The notes under the pieces: model-generated
Told to the model about the DNA's origin: nothing
Database searches by the model: none
The model's input: only the letters and a program-made list of their open reading frames with translations
In this document: piece after piece, positions 1 to 5,213 of the stretch
Layout: every line of letters starts with the position of its first letter
Numbering within the stretch: position 1 is the stretch's first letter
Translations under genes and position numbers: made by a program
NCBI GenBank assembly: GCA_030453005.1
Contig: JAKDLE010000267.1
Coordinates: 1 to 5,213 of the forward strand
Source of the DNA: Pseudonocardia sp.
GTDB lineage: Bacteria; Actinomycetota; Actinomycetes; Mycobacteriales; Pseudonocardiaceae
Length of the DNA stretch: 5,213 nt
Reading direction: 5' to 3'

Positions 1-613
1 GCCGTTGCGGAAAGAGCCAGAGGGAGCCGAGGACCAGCACTGCTGCGACAGCCGCGTTGCCCGGCTTGTGGGAAAGGATCGACACCGTGGAGAACGGGAC
101 GGTGGGCGCGGAGCCCGAAGCAGGTACCAGTATCACGGCGATCGGCAGCCACGCGAGGAGCCAGGGGGTCAGCCGATGCAGTCCGGCGAGCAGCGAACCG
201 AGCAGCTCCGGGGACCGTGTCAGCGCGGCGACGGCGAGGAAGGCGAACAGCGCATAGTACCACAGCGCCGAGTCCCGGACAGCGTCGAGCCCGTACTCGT
301 CCAACTCCGGCACCGACCGGGCGGCACCCCACAGCACGAAAGCGCCGAGCAGCGCCAGGATGGGTTCGTCGCGCAGCGGGATCCGCAGGTAACCGGTGGC
401 GGCGAGCAACCCGAGGACACCTGTGCCGAGTACGATCTCGCCGACGTAGACCGGTGTTCCGGGGACGTGGATGTAGGCGAAGGCCTTGTCGAAGAGCAGG
501 TACCCGGCAAGCAGCGGGCCGAGGAGGCGCCCGTAGCGGATGAGCACACGCGCCAACTGATGCGCGGATGCGTCCTCGCAGGCGTGCCATGTGCGGTCGG
601 GCGCTGGCATCAT
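1..613 (-). CDS. O-antigen ligase/polymerase-like membrane protein (partial, C-terminus off left edge)
   Basis: The reverse strand is open from an ATG at 613 to the left edge, giving 204 residues with no stop. The product is hydrophobic, with likely membrane segments near residues 24-41, 57-75, 84-98, 117-131, 148-165 and 186-202. Residues 41-60 (FDKAFAYIHVPGTPVYVGEI) followed by a hydrophobic helix, and a loop SHKPGN at 181-186 before the next helix, resemble actinobacterial proteins annotated as O-antigen ligase or polymerase (Wzy/WaaL-like). In an organism without lipopolysaccharide such a protein more likely polymerises or attaches an exopolysaccharide at the outer face of the membrane; that is inference. 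The gene starts 5 nt after the stop of the Wzz-like gene, so they are probably co-transcribed. The TGAGG at that stop can serve as the ribosome site; a second ATG at 610 has the better spacing (about 6 nt). The family call rests on topology and style, since the C-terminal half is absent. Confidence 0.8.
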   Translation of the reverse strand, partial: MMPAPDRTWHACEDASAHQLARVLIRYGRLLGPLLAGYLLFDKAFAYIHVPGTPVYVGEIVLGTGVLGLLAATGYLRIPLRDEPILALLGAFVLWGAARSVPELDEYGLDAVRDSALWYYALFAFLAVAALTRSPELLGSLLAGLHRLTPWLLAWLPIAVILVPASGSAPTVPFSTVSILSHKPGNAAVAAVLVLGSLWLFPQR

Positions 614-618
614 GGGCC

Positions 619-2364
619 TCAGGTGCCTGCCGTCCGCAGAAACGGGGACGGTAGGCGCCGCTTGTCCCTGGTGGCGGGGCGCGTGGACGGGATCAGCCGG
701 GCGGCCGACCCGGTGCTGTTCGGTCCGATGCTGTCCGGGTCGGCGGCGTCCGATCCGATCATCGCCGGTTCGGCGGCGGGAGCAGGGGCGTCCGGATCGG
801 GGTCTCCCGCTGCGAGCGACGGGCTCCGCCCGGCGGGGCCTAGGGCGGGAGCGGGATGCAAGGTCCTCCCTGTGAGGGACGGGACGGCGGCGACCAGGTA
901 GACGTAGCCAAGGACGATCGTGCCGAGCCGGTCGAGCCGCTGAACCGAGGATAGGTGGTCGCGGGCAAGCTGGTCGGGCCCGACCACGAGGAGCGCGGTT
1001 CCGCAGCGGTCGACGACCGCCGTCGAGGTGGCGACGCGCAGCAGATCCGGGCAGTCGATCAGTACGACGTCGTATCCGGACTCCGCCTCGATGAGAACCT
1101 TGTCTATCGCCCGGCCGTACGCCTCGCCCGCCAACCGCGTCGAGGGCTCCGGTCCGGAGCCGAGGACGTCAAGCCCCTCGCCGCAGGCGCTGGACCGGAT
1201 GCAGTCGGCCAGGTCGCGCTGCCCGGTCAGCGCCTGCGTCAGGCCGCCGGCGTCCGGAACGGGATCCAGAAGCAGGGCGCTCAGGGTCCCGCCGACCGCG
1301 TCGACCGCGAGCACCCGCGAACCACCCTCGGCGAGGGCGAGGGCGAGGTTCGCCACGACGACGCTGCGATCGGACCCCTGCAGTGCCGAGATCACGGCGA
1401 TTCGCTGGTCACGGGCCGGTGTGGGGTGCCCGTGCTCGACAGCGGCGGCGGCGAACCGGAACGCCTCGGCAGCGGGCGACCGCGGATCGGTCGCCACCGG
1501 CAGTAGCCCGGCCACGTCATGGCGCCTGATCGGGAACCGGCTCGCGGCGATGGTCGGGATCTCACCGAGCAGCGGGACCCGGTAGAGCAACGCAGGCTCA
1601 CCGCTGTGGCCGAAACCGCCCCGGCGCACGGCCCGCAGGTAGGCGAGGAGGGAGCCCAGCAGGACGCCCATAAGCCCGCCGACCGCGGCGCTGTTCCGGA
1701 CGGTAGCCGTCACCGGCTTCTCGGGTTCGGGTGCCCAGGCGACCACCGGATGGTTGGCGAGGTCGATCTGCTGGTTGACCAGTACCTGCATCCGTTGTTC
1801 GAGCAGGACGTCGAGCCGCTGGCCGCCGTTGCGCGCGTCGTCGATGGTGTTTTGGATGGCGGCGATCGTCGCGTCGCCTTCGGACCTGGTCGCGGCGGAC
1901 CGGGCTTCGTCAAACGCCTGGGCCATCGCGTTGGCGCCCAGCTGGGCGACCTGAGGGTTCGACCACGTGAAGGAGACCCTGATGGTGCCGGTGCCATAGG
2001 TGCCCGGCGAGTTCGTCTCCGGCGGAGTGATCGTCAGCGCTGACTCGTCGCCGGAGAAGTCGCGGACGGTGAGGCCCTCGCCCTCCCGTGCGGTGTTGAC
2101 GATGTCTGCGGCCCGCGCCGCGACGTCCTGGGACTGCAGCAACAGGACTTGGGCGTCGACGTGGTTACTGTCTCGCTGCGCCGACGCGGGAGCCTGCACC
2201 GTGATGCTCGTTTCGGCGCGGTAGGCGTCGGGCTGCAGCAGCGCCCAGCCTGCCCCGCAGACAGCGGACGCGATCACGACCGCGAGGACCATGAGGCGGT
2301 ACCGCCGGACTGCACCGAACACGGTCGGTTCGAACCGGAACTGCTCGGTGTCGCTGACCAGCAA
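619..2364 (-). CDS. Wzz-type chain-length determinant fused to a degenerate BY-kinase-like domain
   Basis: 581 residues from the proposed TTG at 2364. The N-terminus has a short cytoplasmic stretch and a first membrane helix (about 24-44), then an extracytoplasmic domain with helical, Gln/Ala-rich stretches (about 135-205). A proline-containing segment (APEPEKPVTAT, 211-221) leads into a second helix (about 225-243). This is the Wzz/polysaccharide co-polymerase plan, which controls glycan chain length or export. Residues about 260-495 follow the BY-kinase/ParA-like fold: VPLLGEIP at 263-270, the P-loop position ISALQGSDRSVVVANLALAL at 325-344, the Walker A' position VLAVDAVGG at 351-359, and Walker B YDVVLIDCPDLL at 431-442. 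The P-loop lysine is replaced by Arg333 and the second Walker A' Asp by Val357, so kinase activity is doubtful. The tail from about 497 is rich in Pro, Ala, Asp and Ser and has no Tyr. TTG was chosen because GAGGGGGAG lies 4 nt before it; a GTG at 2379 is the alternative (586 aa). The frame stays open to 2613, but that part overlaps the divergent gene. Confidence 0.88.
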   Translation of the reverse strand: MLVSDTEQFRFEPTVFGAVRRYRLMVLAVVIASAVCGAGWALLQPDAYRAETSITVQAPASAQRDSNHVDAQVLLLQSQDVAARAADIVNTAREGEGLTVRDFSGDESALTITPPETNSPGTYGTGTIRVSFTWSNPQVAQLGANAMAQAFDEARSAATRSEGDATIAAIQNTIDDARNGGQRLDVLLEQRMQVLVNQQIDLANHPVVAWAPEPEKPVTATVRNSAAVGGLMGVLLGSLLAYLRAVRRGGFGHSGEPALLYRVPLLGEIPTIAASRFPIRRHDVAGLLPVATDPRSPAAEAFRFAAAAVEHGHPTPARDQRIAVISALQGSDRSVVVANLALALAEGGSRVLAVDAVGGTLSALLLDPVPDAGGLTQALTGQRDLADCIRSSACGEGLDVLGSGPEPSTRLAGEAYGRAIDKVLIEAESGYDVVLIDCPDLLRVATSTAVVDRCGTALLVVGPDQLARDHLSSVQRLDRLGTIVLGYVYLVAAVPSLTGRTLHPAPALGPAGRSPSLAAGDPDPDAPAPAAEPAMIGSDAADPDSIGPNSTGSAARLIPSTRPATRDKRRLPSPFLRTAGT

Positions 2365-2368
2365 CGTG

Positions 2369-2377
2369 CTCCCCCTC
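2369..2377 (-). promoter_or_regulatory. Shine-Dalgarno site supporting the TTG start of the Wzz-like gene
   Basis: The minus strand reads GAGGGGGAG, then 4 nt, then TTG at 2364-2362. The in-frame GTG at 2379-2377 overlaps this site and has only a weak purine stretch before it. This site therefore favours the TTG start over the GTG, though the choice is not certain. Confidence 0.55.
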
Positions 2378-2542
2378 ACCTCGACTGCCTGATCACTCGC
2401 ACGATCCGGATCCGGTGTTACACGGCGGCCGGGACCGCCTGGGCATCGCGACGCGTGGATCCCTCGGAGTAACGAGTCGGGGCCGGTCCGCGAGTCCGAC
2501 GCAGCCCTGTCGGATACGACCGGCGGTGGGCGTGAGACCCGT

Positions 2543-2549
2543 GGAGGAG
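2543..2549 (+). promoter_or_regulatory. Shine-Dalgarno site of the GT4 gene
   Basis: GGAGGAG lies just before the ATG at 2552. Its GGAGG core is 4 nt from the start, which is short but workable. It is what fixes this ATG as the start; no other start in this frame close by has such a site. Confidence 0.65.
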
Positions 2550-2551
2550 CA

Positions 2552-3772
2552 ATGAGGCCTGCCCAGCCGCGTCCTGGGACCAGGTGCCCACTGCGGGTGC
2601 TCGTCGTCCACAATCGGTACCGCTCAGAGACACCCAGCGGCGAGGACCGGGTCGTCGACGACGAGGTCGAGCTGCTCGTGGCCGCAGGTCATGACGTCGA
2701 GCTGTTCGAGCGGCGCAGCGATGACATCGCCGGCATGTCGTTGCCGGAACGTGCCATGGTGCCCATGCTCGTACCGTGGAACCCGCGGGCGCGAGCGGAG
2801 TTGCGCGCCCGCCTGAGCGACGCGCGCCCGGACGTGGTGCACGTGCACAGCACCTTCCCGTTGCTGTCGCCGTCGGTCGTGGCCGCGTGTACCGACACCG
2901 GTGTGCCCGCGGTCGCCACTCTGCACAACTACCAGCAGATTTGCCCGACCGGCACGCTGTACCGCGACGGAGGTACCTGCACCGAGTGCGTCGGCAGGTT
3001 CCCGTTCGCGGCAGTTCGGCACGGCTGTTACCGGAACTCGCGGGCGGCCTCGGTCCCGATGGCGGTGAACCTGGCCCTCAACCGGCGCCGCTGGTGGTCG
3101 GGTGTGGAGCGCTTCTTCTGCATCTCGGAAGCCCAGCGACGGGTTCTCGTCGGGGCCGGTATGCCGGCGGACAAGCTGGTGGTGAAGCACCACGGCGTGA
3201 CCGACTCGGCCGACCGCCGATCCGGGCCAGGGGAGTACGTGCTCTTCGTGGGCCGGATCTCGGTCGAGAAGGGTGTGCGGGTTCTGATGCAGGCCTGGGA
3301 CCGGATCACCGCTCTCGGCGGCATCGGGGTGCCCCTCGTCCTGGCCGGGAGCGGGCCGCTGGACGGCGAGGTGCGTCGCTGGGCGGGCGGGCGCACGGAC
3401 GTCCGTCACCTGGGCCTGCAGTCCGGCACCGAGTGCCGCAGGCTGGCCGCGCGCTCGACCGCCGTCGTGGTCCCCTCGACCTGGATGGAGGCGTTCGGGC
3501 TCGTGGCGGTCGAGGCGATGGCGGCCGGTGTCCCCGTCGTCGCCGCCAGCCACGGAGCGCTGGTCGAGCTGGTCCGCGACGGCGAGACCGGCCTGTTGCA
3601 CCGGCCGGGTGACGCCGGATCCCTCGCCGAGGCACTGGGTGCCGTTGCCGTCGACCCCGACCGCAACGCCCGTCTCGGCCGCGCGGCCCGGCGACGCTAC
3701 GAGTCGATGTTCAGCCCCGCAGCGGGCCTGGACGCGCTCCTCGCGGGCTACCGCGGCGTGATCGCCCGGTGA
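2552..3772 (+). CDS. Family 4 glycosyltransferase (GT-B fold) with a four-cysteine insert
   Basis: 406 residues, normal for GT4 enzymes, which move a sugar from a nucleotide-sugar donor to a growing acceptor with retention of configuration. The N-terminal Rossmann half begins LRVLVVHNRYRS (14-25), has PSGEDRVVDDEVELL (28-42), and holds HVHSTFPLLSPSV at 97-109. The C-terminal donor-binding half starts at YVLFVGRISVEKG (229-241), with the phosphate-contacting Arg235 and Lys240. The family E-x7-E motif is present as Glu313 and Glu321 in EAFGLVAVEAMAAG. Between about 131 and 159 lie Cys131, Cys143, Cys146 and Cys159, the CPTGTLYRDGGTCTEC stretch plus HGCYR, as in a subgroup of GT4 enzymes from EPS loci; metal binding is possible. 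No signal peptide or membrane helix is seen, so it is probably cytoplasmic and membrane-associated. It is divergent from the Wzz-like gene and convergent with GT2. Donor and acceptor cannot be read from the sequence. Confidence 0.93.
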   Translation: MRPAQPRPGTRCPLRVLVVHNRYRSETPSGEDRVVDDEVELLVAAGHDVELFERRSDDIAGMSLPERAMVPMLVPWNPRARAELRARLSDARPDVVHVHSTFPLLSPSVVAACTDTGVPAVATLHNYQQICPTGTLYRDGGTCTECVGRFPFAAVRHGCYRNSRAASVPMAVNLALNRRRWWSGVERFFCISEAQRRVLVGAGMPADKLVVKHHGVTDSADRRSGPGEYVLFVGRISVEKGVRVLMQAWDRITALGGIGVPLVLAGSGPLDGEVRRWAGGRTDVRHLGLQSGTECRRLAARSTAVVVPSTWMEAFGLVAVEAMAAGVPVVAASHGALVELVRDGETGLLHRPGDAGSLAEALGAVAVDPDRNARLGRAARRRYESMFSPAAGLDALLAGYRGVIAR

Positions 3773-4734
3773 GGCCACGACGGGTGGGAGGTCGACGCGA
3801 GGGCGCCGACACCCCTCGTTGCGGACCGGACCGTGCGTCTGACCAGCCACCCCGCGAGGTGGCCGTAGCAGGCGACCTTCTCCCTCCAGCGCAACGGTGC
3901 GCTGTGGATCGCGCGGATGTAGCCCCACGGGTACTCCGCGAGCAGCCGGATCACCGGGTGCCGCCATCGGTCGGCCCGGCGCTCGTCGTAGGTCGCGCAC
4001 CAGCTGCGGATGTCGTGGCGCCCGCGGCTGGACCGGGCCTCGTGCTCCCGCCGGACGTAGAGCCACTCGGGCACCTGCACGAACGCGCCGTGCAGGGCCA
4101 GCTCCGCGACGAACGTGCGGTCGGCATTGTAGTAGCTGTCGTAGGGCCGTACCCGGCGCAGGACCTCGGAGCGGATCACCCCGTAGTCGTCGTCGCCGCC
4201 GTCGTCCCACAGCAGGCTGCGGAACCGGTCGGCGACCCGCGGAGCGGTGCTGGCCAGCGGATACGCCAGGCGGGTCGTCTCGCCGGTCGTCTCGTCGAGG
4301 ATCGTGGTGAAGCAGTGGGCGAGTACGGCATCGGGTGTGTCGTCGAGGGCCGCGACACACCGGGCCAGCAATTCGGGATCGTAGACGTCGTCGTCCGCCG
4401 CCCACTTGAACAGCTCACCCCGCGCCAGGTCGAACACGGCGTTGTGGTTGCCGGCCAGCCCGATGTTGCGGGCCTGGCGGACGTAGCGGACGCGGCGGTC
4501 GCGCGCCGCGGCGGCGCGGCAGATCTCCTCGGTGGCGTCGGTCGAGGCGTTGTCGGAGACGATGAGCTCGAAGTCGCCGAAGCTCTGCCCGAGCAGCCCG
4601 CTCAGTGCCTCCGCCAGGTAGCGCTCGCCGTTGTACACGGGCAGGCCGATGCTCAGCCGCGGTGTGCGCAGCGCCGGCCCCTCGTCGGGCGGGGTGCGCT
4701 GCGCCGGGACCTCGGAGGTCCACTGCTCGGTCAT
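3748..4734 (-). CDS. Family 2 glycosyltransferase (GT-A fold)
   Basis: 328 residues from an ATG at 4734, which has GGGAGGA 5 nt upstream. The catalytic domain starts after about 25 residues with RLSIGLPVYNGERYLAEALS (26-45). It continues with SFGDFELIVSDNASTDATEE (51-70; nucleotide-binding Asp61), NIGLAGNHNAVF (90-101), and the metal-binding DxD as ADDD at 113-116 in KWAADDDVYDPELL. A later YNADRTFVAELALHG (202-216) is where the acceptor-side catalytic Asp usually sits (Asp205 is a candidate). Such enzymes use a nucleotide sugar and a divalent metal and usually invert configuration. The C-terminal ~60 residues are Arg- and Trp-rich (LRWREKVACYGHLAGWLVRR at 281-300), perhaps an amphipathic membrane contact. 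The frame is open upstream to 5010, but that extension reads over a different small ORF and has no comparable ribosome site. Its start overlaps the stop of that ORF (ATGA), and its 3' end overlaps the GT4 gene by 25 bp. Confidence 0.93.
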   Translation of the reverse strand: MTEQWTSEVPAQRTPPDEGPALRTPRLSIGLPVYNGERYLAEALSGLLGQSFGDFELIVSDNASTDATEEICRAAAARDRRVRYVRQARNIGLAGNHNAVFDLARGELFKWAADDDVYDPELLARCVAALDDTPDAVLAHCFTTILDETTGETTRLAYPLASTAPRVADRFRSLLWDDGGDDDYGVIRSEVLRRVRPYDSYYNADRTFVAELALHGAFVQVPEWLYVRREHEARSSRGRHDIRSWCATYDERRADRWRHPVIRLLAEYPWGYIRAIHSAPLRWREKVACYGHLAGWLVRRTVRSATRGVGALASTSHPSWPHRAITPR

Positions 4735-5042
4735 CGCGGTCCTCCCGGGTGGCCGCCCACCGGTCCGGAGTGCAGGAAGTAGGCGTAGTGCTCGTCCAGC
4801 TCGTTGTGGGGACGAGGTGCGCGGCATGCGGACCAAAGGTCGTTGCCAGCGAAGACGCCCGCGGCGCGCCCGTGCGAGTCGGCGCGCCACGGGCCTGCCA
4901 CGGCCTCCCGCCGGTAGCTGCGGGGCATTGGCGGCGAGCCGCTCCGTCGACTGACCCACCCCGGCCGCAGTGAGTGTCCGCTCGACGACGTCGAGGGCGG
5001 CACCGCCCACCGGCGGGCCCGACCGATCACCGTGCCGACCAT
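4731..5042 (-). CDS. Small hypothetical protein, possibly frame-damaged
   Basis: 103 residues from an ATG at 5042 with a strong AGGAGGAGGA upstream. Not recognised. The beginning (MVGTVIGRARRWA) and the last ~60 residues, especially HNELDEHYAYFLHSGP (79-94), look like normal coding sequence with G/C-ending codons. Residues about 14-40 are a Pro/Ser/Arg run with an unusually G/C-rich second codon position. Over the same bases (about 5010-4906) the frame starting at 5010 reads more like protein, for example ALDVVERTLTAAGVGQSTER. That pattern fits two compensating single-base shifts, either real decay or sequencing errors, though a fast-evolving intact peptide is also possible. It sits 13 nt after the upstream gene and overlaps GT2 by four bases (ATGA), so it is placed as a member of that operon. 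No signal peptide, membrane helix or known motif was seen. Confidence 0.5.
   Translation of the reverse strand: MVGTVIGRARRWAVPPSTSSSGHSLRPGWVSRRSGSPPMPRSYRREAVAGPWRADSHGRAAGVFAGNDLWSACRAPRPHNELDEHYAYFLHSGPVGGHPGGPR
4740..4746 (-). promoter_or_regulatory. Shine-Dalgarno site setting the GT2 start
   Basis: The minus strand reads GGGAGGA with 5 nt to the ATG at 4734. It lies inside the last codons of the upstream small ORF, whose TGA overlaps this ATG, so GT2 translation is probably coupled to it. It argues against the longer GTG-started form beginning at 5010. Confidence 0.7.
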
Positions 5043-5047
5043 CTCGT

Positions 5048-5056
5048 CCTCCTCCT
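5048..5056 (-). promoter_or_regulatory. Strong Shine-Dalgarno site of the small ORF
   Basis: The minus strand reads AGGAGGAGGA directly after, and sharing bases with, the TGA stop of the upstream gene, about 5 nt before the ATG at 5042. It is the best ribosome site in the window and the main reason to believe that a gene starts here despite the frame conflict. Confidence 0.7.
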
Positions 5057-5213
5057 CAGTTCCGTTCACACGGGACGGCCGATCCGCGGTGCCGCTCCCC
5101 GAGCAGCTCCTGACAAAGCCCGGAGAGCTGGTGGCGCAGCCTCGCCGCCGCGGCGGCACCCCGGGCCGCCACGACGCGGCCAAGCTGTTCGTGGCGGCCC
5201 TCCAGCGCGGCGA
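5056..5213 (-). CDS. C-terminal end of an unrecognised protein (start off right edge)
   Basis: The last 51 codons of a minus-strand gene entering from the right edge and ending at TGA (5058-5056). The visible part is rich in Ala, Arg, Leu, Glu and Gln (for example RLRHQLSGLCQELLGERHRG at 24-43) and looks mostly helical, possibly a coiled-coil or helical tail. Most codons end in G or C and the second position is lower in G/C, as expected of a real gene. The other two minus-strand frames over this stretch look like shadows. It is followed at 13 nt by the small ORF and then GT2, so the three probably form one operon. A family cannot be named from this fragment; other EPS enzymes would fit the location. 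Confidence 0.6.
   Translation of the reverse strand, partial: AALEGRHEQLGRVVAARGAAAAARLRHQLSGLCQELLGERHRGSAVPCERN

Larger units (their letters stand above)
2365..2551. promoter_or_regulatory. Divergent intergenic control region
   Basis: These 187 bp separate the starts of the minus-strand Wzz-like gene and the plus-strand GT4 gene, so promoters for both directions are expected here. I could not fix any -35/-10 pair. The candidates are weak: GGATAC at 2513-2518 on plus, and TAACAC within GTGTAACAC around 2415-2423 on minus, neither with a good -35. The stretch 2403-2423 contains two overlapping perfect 10-bp palindromes (GATCCGGATC at 2403-2412, CCGGATCCGG at 2406-2415), followed directly by the 9-bp palindrome GTGTTACAC (2415-2423). 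This could be an operator, but short GC-rich palindromes also arise by chance. Confidence 0.5.

Noticed and set aside
5..901. Long plus-strand open frame of 298 codons
   Set aside because: It lies opposite the membrane-protein gene and the end of the Wzz-like gene. Its product is a Gln/Arg/Gly/Glu-rich low-complexity string with no motifs, typical of antisense frames in high-GC DNA.
955..2472. Several plus-strand open frames of 74-185 codons
   Set aside because: All are antisense to the Wzz/BY-kinase-like gene, whose frame carries recognisable membrane helices and Walker-type segments. The antisense products show no family features.
2365..2613. N-terminal extension of the Wzz-like protein (ATG at 2613)
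   Set aside because: The extra 83 residues are Arg/Pro/Ser-rich and unlike Wzz proteins. They would cover the whole divergent control region and overlap the GT4 start. A good ribosome site precedes the TTG at 2364.
3798..3818. Hairpin CGAGGG / CCCTCG with a 9-base loop downstream of the GT4 stop
   Set aside because: The stem is only six pairs, no T-run follows on either strand, and it lies in the coding end of GT2, so it is too weak to call a terminator.
2624..4405. 593-codon minus-strand open frame across both glycosyltransferases
   Set aside because: It is antisense to GT4 and out of frame with GT2, both of which have clear catalytic motifs. The product is compositionally odd and has no recognisable domain.
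3769..4782. 337-codon plus-strand open frame opposite GT2
   Set aside because: Val/Arg/Gly-rich antisense shadow without motifs. The minus-strand GT2 frame fully explains the region.
4735..5010. N-terminal extension of GT2 back to a GTG at 5010
   Set aside because: GT2 proteins of this kind begin shortly before the SIGLPVYNG segment, and the ATG at 4734 has a good ribosome site. The extension is Arg-rich in its second half. Only its first ~35 codons look protein-like, which is treated under the frame-conflict finding.
1..5213. tRNA, rRNA, CRISPR array, insertion sequence or attachment site
   Set aside because: No regularly spaced repeats, transposase-like product, terminal inverted repeats or tRNA-like sequence were seen on reading through. 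Short GC-rich repeats are at the level expected for this composition.

Overview
The window reads as chromosomal DNA from a very high-GC actinomycete. A Pseudonocardia- or Saccharopolyspora-like organism is my guess. The grounds are near-saturated G/C at third codon positions, purine-rich Shine-Dalgarno sites, a probable TTG start, and protein styles common in that group. Apart from the ordinary promoter and terminator signals I could not resolve, it is almost fully coding and looks like part of a cell-surface or extracellular polysaccharide (EPS) locus.

Layout from left to right. Positions 1-613 (minus) hold the N-terminal 204 residues of a multi-spanning membrane protein of the O-antigen ligase/polymerase type; it runs off the left edge. 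Positions 619-2364 (minus), just upstream in the same operon, encode a Wzz-type chain-length protein fused to a BY-kinase-like cytoplasmic domain. Its P-loop has lost the catalytic lysine and its tail has no tyrosines. A 187-bp divergent control region (2365-2551) separates it from a family 4 glycosyltransferase on the plus strand (2552-3772). That gene runs tail to tail, with a 25-bp overlap, into a family 2 glycosyltransferase on the minus strand (3748-4734). Upstream of the GT2 gene, also on minus, are a small ORF with conflicting reading-frame signals (4731-5042, joined to GT2 by an ATGA overlap) and the C-terminal end of another gene (5056 to the right edge).

How the parts would work together (inference from families): the two glycosyltransferases add sugars to a lipid-linked oligosaccharide on the cytoplasmic side. 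The ligase/polymerase-type membrane protein joins repeat units or transfers the glycan outside. The Wzz-like protein sets chain length or organises export. The degenerate kinase domain suggests control that does not use the usual tyrosine autophosphorylation cycle.

No tRNA, rRNA, CRISPR array, insertion sequence or clear transcription terminator was seen. The points most worth a second look are the inactive-looking kinase domain and the small frame-conflicted gene before GT2. No wholly new system is evident.
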